From: Singulisphaera sp. GP187
GTDB lineage: Bacteria > Planctomycetota > Planctomycetia > Isosphaerales > Isosphaeraceae
DNA length: 64,000 nucleotides
Assembly: GCF_900129635.1 (NCBI RefSeq)
Contig: NZ_FSRB01000002.1
Location: forward strand, 586,727 to 650,726
Direction of reading: 5' to 3'
Below, one piece after another: positions 43,237-51,366 of this stretch (positions within the stretch are counted from its first letter, which is position 1; each line of letters opens with the position of its first letter). The position numbers and the translations under genes were made by a program. The notes under the pieces were generated by a model. The model was given only the letters and a program-made list of their open reading frames with translations. It did not search any database and was not told where the DNA came from.

Positions 43237-43740
43237 ATGAGCCGGTCCCGTGTCACGAAGCCATCCTTGGAGCCGGCAACTGGGCTGGTCTTTCTCCTGA
43301 CTCAGGTGGGCGCCCACGCCGCCGCCCGGTTTGCGGAGCGTCTCGCGCCCCTGAAACTCGCGCCGCCGCACGCTGGCATCCTCTGGGGTATCAAGCAGGC
43401 CGACGGCCTCAGCCAGCAGGCCCTCGGCGAAAAACTCGGGATGTACCCCAGCCGGCTCGTGCTGATCCTCGATGAACTCGAACAGCGCGGGTTCGTCGAA
43501 CGCCGAGACCGGGAGACGGACCGACGGTCCTACGCGCTGCACTTGACCGAGGCGGGGGCCGAAATCCTGGAGCAGATCGGACGCATCACTCGCGAGAATC
43601 AGGAGGGGATCTGCGCGGCTCTCGACGAGGCGGAACGAGTCCAACTTAAGGATTTGCTCTCGCGGATCGCGGCTGAGCAGCAGCTTACGCTCGGCGTCCA
43701 TCCCGGCTATCGCAAGCTCGGCGGCGCGCAGCCTAAGTAG
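43237..43740 (+). CDS. MarR-family transcriptional regulator
   Basis: 167 residues with CGGAGGAAACC before the ATG. Winged-helix MarR pattern: HAGILWGIKQADGLSQQALG, MYPSRLVLILDELEQRGFVE and the wing RRDRETDRRSYALHLTEAG. N- and C-terminal helices form the dimer. It would bind the palindrome directly upstream and repress itself and the divergent membrane protein until a ligand is bound; the ligand is unknown. Confidence 0.92.
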   Translation: MSRSRVTKPSLEPATGLVFLLTQVGAHAAARFAERLAPLKLAPPHAGILWGIKQADGLSQQALGEKLGMYPSRLVLILDELEQRGFVERRDRETDRRSYALHLTEAGAEILEQIGRITRENQEGICAALDEAERVQLKDLLSRIAAEQQLTLGVHPGYRKLGGAQPK

Positions 43741-44064
43741 CGGGCCAAGTCAGCGGCATGAAATTTGTTGGATGGATCGAGAAATGGGTGGGTGCGAGAT
43801 GTGCGAAATGCGTTATTTTGAGTGATCTTGGTGGCATGTCCGGCAAGTCGTGGAGGATCTTGGCCGGGCCGGCCGGGCGACTCTAAACTCCACCTTCGAC
43901 GTTGACGAACTTGTCGGATGCACCGCTTCGCCGCGAATGTCAGAAGTTCTCGCGACTCATTCTGCCCTTGCCAACGACTCCTCCACCGTGAGGACGGACG
44001 GCCCGGCTGTTTGGGAATGCCTCCCGCGGGCCGTCCATTGGGAATTTCCGCGAAAATGGGCGGA
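43741..44064. other. Intergenic, no gene seen
   Basis: About 320 bases between the MarR gene and the convergent Tat-exported protein. No convincing ORF. The string GGAATTTCCGCGAAAATGGG near 44040 is similar to one near 23065 (GGAATTTCCGTGAAAATGG), a short repeat of unknown meaning. Confidence 0.4.
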
Positions 44065-45636
44065 TCAGGTCTTGAGCAGTTCGCACGCTTGGGCGTGACC
44101 GGGAGCGGGGAAGCCGTATTCGCTGGCGGTGACCCGCGCCAGGGCGGCCAGATGTCGCCAGCGGAAGGCGGGGCGGGTGCTGGCGAATTCCTCGGCGACG
44201 GTGCGGTAGTACTTTTCGGCGTGCAGGGCGCCGTCTTCGCTGATCGCGTATTTGATCAGGAGGTCGAAGACAGGGCGGGCGGGTTGGCCGAGCGTGCCCA
44301 GCTGGTGGACCAAGGCGCAGGCCAGGGCCTGGTCATTGGCCTTGATTGCGGCCTCGACCTCGGGGAGCAGGGATTCGGAGTCGGTTCGGGAGCGGACTTT
44401 GGACTCGTGCTCGGCGAGCGGGTATGGCTGTGGATTCAGGCCGTTGGCCTGGCCGGCGGTGTGGTAGGCGCCCACGATCAGGCTGGCGGCCGAGTTGCGG
44501 CGGTTGCTGACGCGGGCGATGTTCCGCCAGGCGTTGGCCGAGTCGGAGGCGTGGACCCCCACCGAAGCGCCATGGACGCTGCCGACCGGCTTTTGCGAGG
44601 AATCCGCCTGGCGGCGACCGGGGTCGCGGAGCACAAGCTGGTTGGCCGCCAGTGAGATGGCCTCGCCGATGGCCTCGGGGGCCATCCCCTCGGCCAGGGC
44701 CGCCGCGACGGCGTCGGCCGCCTGGCTCCTTGAGGACCCGACGATCGTCTGGGCGAGGTGTTCGACCCAAGCGTCGTCCGCCTCCTTCCGTCCCGGTTCC
44801 CGTTCGACCAGGTGGTGCTGGTCGAGCAGTTTGGGCAGCAAGGCGCGGAGCTCGGCATTCCCGCCCCGTTTCTGGATCTCCCGCTCACCGTCCACGCAGA
44901 AGCGAACCGACTGACGGAGCAAGGTATGTGCCTGTTCCTTGCCGGTCAGGTCGAGCAGGGACCAGGCGCGCCAGGCGAGGACCACGCGGTGCACGTTGAA
45001 GTCGTCATGCACGAGATAGAGGAGGTCGTTGTAAGCCTCGTCGAGCGGCCCGCTCGCCAGCGCGGCGAAGGCACGCTCGGCCCCCACCATGTCCTGCTTG
45101 CGCATCAGGTCGCGAAGCGCTTCTCCGTCCGGGCGGCCTCCCGCTCCGATGATGGTTCCGTTCAGGGTGTTGTTGGCTTCCACCGGGTGCAAGGCTTCGT
45201 GGGCCCGGCCACCGCTCTCCTGAATGTGGTGGGTATTGCGGTAGAGCACTTTGAGGATGGGCATCGCCTGCTGCGACTGGGGCAACTCCCTGGACATCTG
45301 ATAGGCCGGCGACAGGGCCATGATTGTGTGGTAGCCCTCGTAGTCTTGTCCACCGAAGGTGCGGGCGTTCGCCAGAGCGGCGGCCGCCACGAGCTGGCGA
45401 AGATCGGTGCCGTTCCGCATCCGCCGGACGACTTCCGGCAGCAAGCGGTCCACCGGGGTCTCCTGCATCAGCGCGACCAGCGGTTCGAGCGCTCCGAACG
45501 ACAGGGTGCCGGCCACTTCATCGGCCATGGCGGCCGAGGCCAGGCCCAGGTCCTCCGCCAGCGCGGGGCCGATGCTGGCGAGCAGCATCCCGCGACCCAC
45601 GTCCGCGAGAAAATCACGGCGACTGTGACGACTCAT
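44065..45636 (-). CDS. Tat-exported protein of unknown function
   Basis: 523 residues from the ATG at 45636, eight bases after GGAGG. The N-terminus SRHSRRDFLADVGRGMLLAS is a twin-arginine signal. The mature part is largely helical with His-containing stretches (YRNTHHIQESGGRAHEALHP, LLYLVHDDFNVHRVVLAWRA). This pattern occurs in planctomycete Tat proteins without known function; it may bind a cofactor, since Tat exports folded proteins. The next gene upstream also has a Tat-like signal and the same orientation. Confidence 0.75.
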   Translation of the reverse strand: MSRHSRRDFLADVGRGMLLASIGPALAEDLGLASAAMADEVAGTLSFGALEPLVALMQETPVDRLLPEVVRRMRNGTDLRQLVAAAALANARTFGGQDYEGYHTIMALSPAYQMSRELPQSQQAMPILKVLYRNTHHIQESGGRAHEALHPVEANNTLNGTIIGAGGRPDGEALRDLMRKQDMVGAERAFAALASGPLDEAYNDLLYLVHDDFNVHRVVLAWRAWSLLDLTGKEQAHTLLRQSVRFCVDGEREIQKRGGNAELRALLPKLLDQHHLVEREPGRKEADDAWVEHLAQTIVGSSRSQAADAVAAALAEGMAPEAIGEAISLAANQLVLRDPGRRQADSSQKPVGSVHGASVGVHASDSANAWRNIARVSNRRNSAASLIVGAYHTAGQANGLNPQPYPLAEHESKVRSRTDSESLLPEVEAAIKANDQALACALVHQLGTLGQPARPVFDLLIKYAISEDGALHAEKYYRTVAEEFASTRPAFRWRHLAALARVTASEYGFPAPGHAQACELLKT

Positions 45637-45753
45637 AATCATGACCTCCAGACTTGGTTTCAGTCGATCTGAGAGGTAGGCGACACGGTCCTGATTCTAG
45701 CCTCGGGGATCTTGGATGTGTTAAACGTTTCTTTTGCATCGTCGCGGTTTCCG

Positions 45754-45796
45754 GTTGCAGCCCCCGAAGTGACGGTCGTCCCGCGGGGGCTGCAAC
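45754..45796. terminator. Strong hairpin between two Tat-protein genes
   Basis: GTTGCAGCCCCCG (45754-45766) and CGGGGGCTGCAAC (45784-45796) form a perfect 13-bp stem with a 17-base loop, 15 bases after the isomerase stop. No T-run follows on either strand, so termination or mRNA-end protection is only likely. Confidence 0.55.
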
Positions 45797-45810
45797 AGTA
45801 ACCGATATTT

Positions 45811-46767
45811 TCAGACGTCGCAGAGTACCACCGCCTGCTCCAGACCGGCCAGCGGGTCGCGCACCGGGATGAACTCCTGGCCGACGTAACCCTGGTAGCC
45901 GACCTCCAGGAGGGCCTCCATGATCGGCTTGAAGGCGATCTCTTGCGCGTCGTCGAGCTCGCCACGACCGGGGTTGCCCGCGGTGTGGATGTGGCCGAGG
46001 TAATCCTTGTGCTCGCGGATCCGGCGGATGACGTCGCCGTCCATGATCTGCACGTGGTAGATGTCGAAAAGAAGCTTCAAGTTCGGTGAATCAACGCGTT
46101 TAATAATGTCGATGCAATAATCGGTATGGTTCCCCTGGTAGCCGGGGTGCCCCTTCATCGGGTGCGAGCGATCACGCGTGTTGAGCATCTCGAGGCAGAG
46201 CGTCACCTGCTTCTTCTCGGCGTAGCCGATGATCTCCTTGAACCCCTCGACGCAGTTGGCGGCCCCAACGTCGTTGGGGAGTCCCTCGGCCATTCCGGTG
46301 AACGTAATGACGTTCTTGAACCCGTGGGCGGCGCAGGCGTCGATCGAATCCTTGGTGGCCTTGAGCACCTGCTCACGGTACTTGGGGTTGTTGAACCCCT
46401 TCACGAACGGCGGCTCGGCCCCCATGTCGATCGAGGCGATGGCGCATTCGAGGCCGTGTTTTTTCAGCAAGGGGAAATGCTCGGGAGCGATCAGTTCGAT
46501 ACTGCCGCAGCCGAGCTGCTTGGCAATCCCGATCATCGCCTCGACGTTCCAATACTTCTCGAAGCACCAATGAACGATCGACTGCTTGATCCGTCCCTTG
46601 GTGATCCGTGCGCCGGCCTGCCCCGCCTTGGTCTCGGCACCGCTCGCACTCGCACTCGCGGCCGTGGCTCCACCGAGACTGGCGAGGCCGAGGAGGGCGG
46701 CCCCTTCCAGCAACTGCCGGCGGCTGGAACGATCGAGGTCGGCCTGGTTTTGATTCTCCGGATTCAT
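45811..46767 (-). CDS. Tat-exported sugar phosphate isomerase/epimerase-like protein (hydroxypyruvate isomerase type)
   Basis: 318 residues. An N-terminal SSRRQLLEGAALLGLASLGG is a twin-arginine-type signal. The AP-endonuclease-2/xylose-isomerase TIM barrel follows: IKQSIVHWCFEKYWNVEAMI, GCGSIELIAPEHFPLL, VTLCLEMLNTRD with the first metal Glu, LLFDIYHVQIMDGD, HIHTAGNPGRGEL and YVGQEFIPVRDP with the last Glu. These are the usual metal ligands of hydroxypyruvate isomerase relatives. Planctomycetes have many exported versions that may act on sugars from polysaccharides. The true substrate is unknown. Confidence 0.88.
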   Translation of the reverse strand: MNPENQNQADLDRSSRRQLLEGAALLGLASLGGATAASASASGAETKAGQAGARITKGRIKQSIVHWCFEKYWNVEAMIGIAKQLGCGSIELIAPEHFPLLKKHGLECAIASIDMGAEPPFVKGFNNPKYREQVLKATKDSIDACAAHGFKNVITFTGMAEGLPNDVGAANCVEGFKEIIGYAEKKQVTLCLEMLNTRDRSHPMKGHPGYQGNHTDYCIDIIKRVDSPNLKLLFDIYHVQIMDGDVIRRIREHKDYLGHIHTAGNPGRGELDDAQEIAFKPIMEALLEVGYQGYVGQEFIPVRDPLAGLEQAVVLCDV

Positions 46768-46819
46768 GGCGATTTGGTTTCCCGATTAGGAAGGATCGAG
46801 GGAGAGTTTGCTGTCGGAA

Positions 46820-47290
46820 TTAGACCAGCGGAGACCAGTTGCGCACGGCCGCGAGGATCTGCTCGACGACGGTCTCGTCATCGAGGTCATTCTCGGCAAG
46901 CGCGACCACGATGACCGCGCGGACCTTCCCCTTGAGGTCGTGAAGCGGGACGGCCACCGAGCGGGTCGCGTCGAAGGCATGGAGCCAGTAGCCCGACCCC
47001 GTATCGTCGGGCCCTTGTTGGTCGACGCGTGAGATGGCCGGTACACCGGTCAAGGCCGCCCGGACAATCCCGAGCTCGAGCTTGGAGGTCGGGATGGACC
47101 GCGTGGCCTCGGCGAAGCGTTGCGCCACTTCCTCGCGGAGCGCGGGGCTGGCGACGAACGAAATTTGCTCCAGCCAATTACCCGCCAGCCACCAGTATCC
47201 GGCCGCCCGCGCTCCCAGGTCGAGCCGGAGAGTGGCGACGTTTTGCCTGACCTCTTCATCGGGGAGGTGAGTCATGTCATCGCGATCCAT
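46820..47290 (-). CDS. Small GAF-like domain protein
   Basis: 156 residues from the ATG at 47290 (MDRDDMTHLPDEEVRQNVAT); ATG 47275 is an alternative. The body has helices (WWLAGNWLEQISFVASPALR) and then a sheet-rich part (GYWLHAFDATRSVAVPLHDL, KVRAVIVVALAEND) reminiscent of a GAF sensor domain. No output domain is present. It lies 50 bases upstream of the isomerase gene on the same strand. Family not certain. Confidence 0.55.
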   Translation of the reverse strand: MDRDDMTHLPDEEVRQNVATLRLDLGARAAGYWWLAGNWLEQISFVASPALREEVAQRFAEATRSIPTSKLELGIVRAALTGVPAISRVDQQGPDDTGSGYWLHAFDATRSVAVPLHDLKGKVRAVIVVALAENDLDDETVVEQILAAVRNWSPLV

Positions 47291-47365
47291 CCCGGATCGA
47301 CCCGGGTCAAAAATCAAATCACGGAATCCGGGCGGTCGACCGGGGCTGAAGTGAAGTAAAGTGGC

Positions 47366-47697
47366 TTAGTTAATTTTGATCATCTCGACGTCGAACTTGA
47401 GCGTGGAGTTGGGGGGAATCACCGCCCCTGCTCCGCTCGAGCCGTACCCTTCCTCGGGGGAATGGTCAACTGTCGCTGGCCGCCCACTTGCATTCCGGCC
47501 ACGCCGACGTCCCAGCCCTTGATAACGCGTCCCTGGCCCAAGGTGAATGAGAAGGGCTGGTTGCGGTCGCGCGAGCTGTCGAACTTGGTGCCGTCGGTCA
47601 GCGTGCCCGTGTAGTGGACGGTGACGGAATCGCCCGCCTTCGCTTCCGGTCCGGTGCCGACTTTCACGTCATTGATCTCTGTCTTGAAGTTGGCCAT
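47366..47697 (-). pseudogene. FKBP-type peptidyl-prolyl isomerase with a one-base frameshift
   Basis: From the ATG at 47697 the frame reads [20 protein letters not shown], then [40 protein letters not shown] and [10 protein letters not shown], the FKBP core. At the C run near 47456-47460 one base appears to be missing. The normal tail, [20 protein letters not shown] then FDVEMIKIN, continues in another frame to a TAA at 47366. Restoring one C gives a standard 110-residue enzyme. As read, translation ends early at 47419. Sequencing error in a homopolymer is as likely as real inactivation. Confidence 0.88.
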
Positions 47698-48189
47698 GGG
47701 GATGCCTTTCCATTGGATTTTGGAGAGAAGCGAATTGCACTGTCGAGCCGAGATTCCTCCGAAATGCCGGCCCGGGCTTATGTTAACCCCCGCGACCGAT
47801 CTCGACAACCCGCCCAACGCCTGCGCCGCCGGATCGCGAGCGACTCCGTTGATTTATCGTAAATCAGAACGTTGTCGGATCTGATGATTCTAGGAAATGC
47901 GGTGTTGTTGATTGTATCGCTGTCTTGTCGGGTGAGCATGGCTCACCCTGGCGATGAGGACTGAGAATGGGGGAGTGACGTGGAGCGGATGCCCCGCCGC
48001 TCGGCTCGGATCTTCAATCCACCCGTCCTGGGAACTCAAAACGGCGTCTCGACTTGGCCGTCGCTTGCGATTGCGGCGGCCCTTGGTCCAAGCTACTCTT
48101 GAGGCTTTGAGAACCGCGCGGCTTCGGCGCTTTGCCTTGGGCGCGAGCGATTCCTGATCTCTTCTTGACCTTCGACCAGAGAGCCAGCC
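47698..48189. other. Intergenic, no gene seen
   Basis: About 490 bases between divergent FKBP and RidA genes. A decayed arm of the GGTGGGCACGG repeat (TTGTCGGGTGAGCATGGCTCACC) is at about 47921. Frames present on both strands are Arg-rich and lack ribosome sites. Confidence 0.45.
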
Positions 48190-48627
48190 ATGACGAAATC
48201 GGTGAAAGTGACCGTGACCGAACGCGACGGCCGCCAGTACGCCTCGACGGGGTCGGCCTGGGAGCCGGTGATCGGTTACTCCCGCGCGGTCCGGGTCGGC
48301 AGCACGATCCACGTCACCGGGACGGTGGGGGTCGAGGCGGACGGGACGTTCGCTCCGACCATGAAGGGGCAGGCGAAGCGAGCGTTTGAGATCATCCTCG
48401 CCGCGATCGAGGCCCTCGGGGGCAGTGTCGGCGACGTGGTCCGGACTCGGATCTACGTCACGGACATCTCCAAGTGGGAAGAGGTTGGTCAGGCGCATGG
48501 CGAGCTCTTCGCCCACATCCGCCCGGCCACAACGATGGTCCAAGTCGCTCGTCTGATCGACGACGCGGCGCTCGTCGAGATCGAAGCCGATGCGCATCTC
48601 AGCCCCGAGGAGTCGCCCCTACTCTAA
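48190..48627 (+). CDS. RidA-family protein
   Basis: 145 residues. Typical RidA features: VIGYSRAVRVGSTIHVTGTV, QAKRAFEIILAAIEALGGSV, VVRTRIYVTDISKWEEVGQA, and the C-terminal MVQVARLIDDAALVEIEADA, in which the position of the catalytic Arg before a hydrophobic pair is kept (VARLID). It hydrolyses reactive imines or has a related housekeeping role in the cytosol. This is a different subfamily from the RidA protein at 7105-7566. Single gene. Confidence 0.92.
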   Translation: MTKSVKVTVTERDGRQYASTGSAWEPVIGYSRAVRVGSTIHVTGTVGVEADGTFAPTMKGQAKRAFEIILAAIEALGGSVGDVVRTRIYVTDISKWEEVGQAHGELFAHIRPATTMVQVARLIDDAALVEIEADAHLSPEESPLL

Positions 48628-48645
48628 CCGGAACGCGAGCGATCG

Positions 48646-49125
48646 TTATTCCGTTCCAGGGGGCCGGAGTTCCACCGGGACCTTCCGGCCCGCCAGGTAA
48701 TAGACGTACGCCGAGACCGCGCGAAGTTCGGGGTCGTCGAGGACTCCGCCCCAGGCGGGCATCGCGGTCCCCTTGGCTCCTTGCGCGATGACTTGCATGA
48801 CCTGGTCGGGGCGATCGCCGTGCTTCCAGGTTGCGTCGGACAGGTCACCGACCGGCGGCCCGACCAGGCTCAACGCGGTCGGGCCGTTGCCGCGCCCCGT
48901 CTCGCCGTGGCAGCCGACGCAGCGAGCCAGGTAGATCGTTCGCCCCTGGACCAAAAGCGGGTCGCCGGCAATGGCTTTCGGGGGTGGACCCGCCGGTTTC
49001 TTGAGCAGGTTGTAGGTCAAGGCCGCGCCCCCGAGCAGGGCGAGCAACGCGAAGAAGATCCGTCGCGAGGCGTCGCGGTCGATCCCCGGGGGGGGCTGGG
49101 GTTCCGTGGTCTCGTCGGTGGACAA
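48646..49125 (-). CDS. Membrane-anchored c-type cytochrome
   Basis: 159 residues from a TTG at 49125 with AAGGG upstream; no ATG is in frame. One N-terminal hydrophobic anchor (IFFALLALLGGAALTYNLL) is followed by a single haem c domain: haem-binding CVGCH in IYLARCVGCHGETGRGNGP and the Met ligand in KGTAMPAWGGVL. The C-terminal helix AVSAYVYYLAGRKV is usual. It transfers electrons on the outer face of the membrane. Convergent to RidA. Confidence 0.9.
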   Translation of the reverse strand: MSTDETTEPQPPPGIDRDASRRIFFALLALLGGAALTYNLLKKPAGPPPKAIAGDPLLVQGRTIYLARCVGCHGETGRGNGPTALSLVGPPVGDLSDATWKHGDRPDQVMQVIAQGAKGTAMPAWGGVLDDPELRAVSAYVYYLAGRKVPVELRPPGTE

Positions 49126-49231
49126 AAGGGAAGCCCTTCAGAGTCGAAAGCCAGGTCTTGAGCGGCTCCGCCGTCAGAGCGGTTCGGACGAGGCGGGATC
49201 CGCGGCTCGAGCCGTTGGGCTTGGCCGCCAC

Positions 49232-49534
49232 TCATTCATACGCGGTTTTTGGCGGTTCGGCCAGGTCGACGTCGGGAAAGAGTCGGCGGAATTCGGCGTC
49301 GGCGGCGGATTCACAGGCCTGCGAGAGGTCGTTGATGTCCTGGCCAGCCTGTTCTTCGACCAGGACGTCGATCCAGATTATGTGGTCGGTTTTCAGTGCG
49401 AGGACGATCTCCGAGCCGGTCCAAAGGTGATCGGGATCGACCCGTCTGAGTGTCGAGCCGCTCGGCCTCCAAAGGCGGGTCATTCCGACCCTATGGTAGG
49501 CGAATCCGAACTGGAAGCGTTCGGGAAAGGCCAT
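49232..49534 (-). CDS. Small hypothetical protein
   Basis: 100 residues from an ATG at 49534 with GGAG upstream. Contains WTGSEIVLALKTDHIIWIDV followed by an acidic helix (EEQAGQDINDLSQACESAAD) and FRRLFPDVDLAEPP. There is no signal peptide, membrane segment or known motif. Composition and codon use look genuine. Not recognised. Confidence 0.5.
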   Translation of the reverse strand: MAFPERFQFGFAYHRVGMTRLWRPSGSTLRRVDPDHLWTGSEIVLALKTDHIIWIDVLVEEQAGQDINDLSQACESAADAEFRRLFPDVDLAEPPKTAYE

Positions 49535-50011
49535 AATCGGCTCCGGATTCGCGGAGTTCGTTTTCAGAGCAAACCGCCGTGGCGCGAGTCCATGCCATTT
49601 AAGACAAAGAGGGCCTCTCCCTCTTTCACTGTCTCCTTGAGTACGATCGCCGTGGGGCTTGTCTCACCGCCTCTCTCCTATGAATACTCGGAGGAAGGCC
49701 ATCGCGCTGCGACATTGTTGCAATGCGATCTTCCGCGAATCCCAGGCCCGGAAAATTGGACCTCATTGTGCCGATTCTCAATATCGAGGGGTGGGAATCG
49801 ACAATATCCTCATCGTCGGTCCATGGGGTGGGGCGTGTCTCCCCGGTAAAAACACTGATTTCGTGGTGGTCCGCGCCCAACCTCCAAGCGAATTCGGATC
49901 CATGGGTTCCCGTCGCGCCGAGCGGACACGGCCCACCATTGTTGTCTCTTTGATTGAGGATACATCTTGATTGTTATGACGGACAAGTTCGCTTTGATGG
50001 AGATCGCGACG
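49535..50011. other. Intergenic, no gene seen
   Basis: About 475 bases between divergent genes, with several short weak frames on both strands. Part of a CGGCCCACC-type repeat lies at about 49925. Base composition is lower in GC than the genes around, so it may hold decayed sequence. Confidence 0.4.
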
Positions 50012-51277
50012 ATGAGGTTGGTTCGCTCAGTCGTGTTACTGACCTTGATGATCACCGCGGTGAGTGCGCGGGAGGTCCGAGCCGAGTTTGCGCTTCGTGA
50101 TGGGGACACCGTCGTTTTCCTGGGTGACAGCATCACCGCGGCACGTACCTATGGCAAGATCGTCGAGCGTTATACCTTGCTCCGATTCCCCGGACGCAAG
50201 GTGCGGTTTCGCAATGCGGGCTGGGGAGGCGACACCGCCGTGGGGGGCCTCGCCCGGCTCGACCGCGACGTCTTTGCCCATCAGGCGACGGTGCTGATCG
50301 TCGCCTATGGTATCAACGACATCGGCTGGGGAGCACGGGCTGATGAAGCGCACAAGACCGCCTACCTCAACGCCGTTCGAGGGATTGTCGAACGCTGCAA
50401 GGCCAAGAATGTCCGCGTTTTCATCGGCTCGGCCGCGGTCACGGCGGCCGACCCCGATCAGAGCGAGACCGACTTCCTCCAACGCATGTGCGACGAAGGC
50501 ATGGCCATCTCCCGTTCCCTCGGCGAGGGCGCCATCGATCTCCAGCGCACGATGCGCTCGATCCAGAAGCAGGTGAAGGTCGCCAACGCTCACGCCAAGG
50601 ACGAAAAAGAGAAGCAGACGCTCCATGCCGCCGACGGCATCCACCTGAACGACCTCGGTCAACTTGCCATGGCCTATGCCATCATCAAAGGGCTGGGAGC
50701 GCCGGCCGACGTCTCCTCCGTGGTCATTGATGCGCGCACACCGGCCCTGGTCCACGCCCACGACTGCAAGGTGTCGAACCTCAAAGGAGACGCCACTCGC
50801 CTGGAGTTCGACCGCCTCGACGAGGGGTTGCCCATCAATTTCGGTGTGTTCGGCGCCTTGCAGTTTCGGTTCATCCCGATCCCCGAGGAGTTGAATCGCT
50901 ACTTGCTGAGCGTGCGTGATCTGCCCACCGGCCGGTACGCGGTCGAAGCCGATGGGCGAGGGATCGGGATCTATACGAATGAACAGTTGGGCCAAGGTGT
51001 GAACATCGCTTCAGCGACGTCCGACGCCTGGGAGCCGGGCGGCCCCTGGGATGCGCAGGCGGCCTTGCTCTTGCAGGTCAATGATGCGCGTGACCAGGTT
51101 GCCCAGGCCCGTCGCCTGACCGGACGCTACCTGGCCGACAGTCCTAACCGGGGGGAAATCGAAGGGCGAGCCGACGCGATCAACGCAGAGCTCGAGGAAC
51201 TGCAACGCCGGATCGCTCGACCCACCGCTTACCACTTCGTCGTGCGCCCCGCCGTCGCGCCCGACCAGGCCAAATGA
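50012..51277 (+). CDS. Exported SGNH/GDSL-type esterase
   Basis: 421 residues from the ATG at 50012, chosen because GGAG precedes it and MRLVRSVVLLTLMITAVSAR is a good signal peptide; upstream TTG/ATG codons (49967, 49976) are in frame. The SGNH blocks are VVFLGDSITAAR (Ser), FRNAGWGGDTA (Gly), VAYGINDIGW (Asn) and the catalytic pair in AADGIHLNDLG (Asp, His). After about residue 240 a separate beta-rich and helical C-terminal part follows. Likely removes acyl groups from a carbohydrate or lipid outside the cytosol. Confidence 0.92.
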   Translation: MRLVRSVVLLTLMITAVSAREVRAEFALRDGDTVVFLGDSITAARTYGKIVERYTLLRFPGRKVRFRNAGWGGDTAVGGLARLDRDVFAHQATVLIVAYGINDIGWGARADEAHKTAYLNAVRGIVERCKAKNVRVFIGSAAVTAADPDQSETDFLQRMCDEGMAISRSLGEGAIDLQRTMRSIQKQVKVANAHAKDEKEKQTLHAADGIHLNDLGQLAMAYAIIKGLGAPADVSSVVIDARTPALVHAHDCKVSNLKGDATRLEFDRLDEGLPINFGVFGALQFRFIPIPEELNRYLLSVRDLPTGRYAVEADGRGIGIYTNEQLGQGVNIASATSDAWEPGGPWDAQAALLLQVNDARDQVAQARRLTGRYLADSPNRGEIEGRADAINAELEELQRRIARPTAYHFVVRPAVAPDQAK

Positions 51278-51366
51278 GGCGTTGAGAAGGACGTGTCGGC
51301 ATCCCTGGATTGCGCATCGACGATTCACCAATCGTAGTACGCCTTGCGACTGGACGGATCTCGTCT

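Noticed and set aside
45754-45796. Classical rho-independent terminator
   Set aside because: The stem is perfect but no T-run follows on either strand, so it is listed only as a terminator-like hairpin.
47890-48597. Minus-strand 235-codon frame
   Set aside because: Antisense of RidA and non-coding flank; Arg/Asp-rich without motifs.
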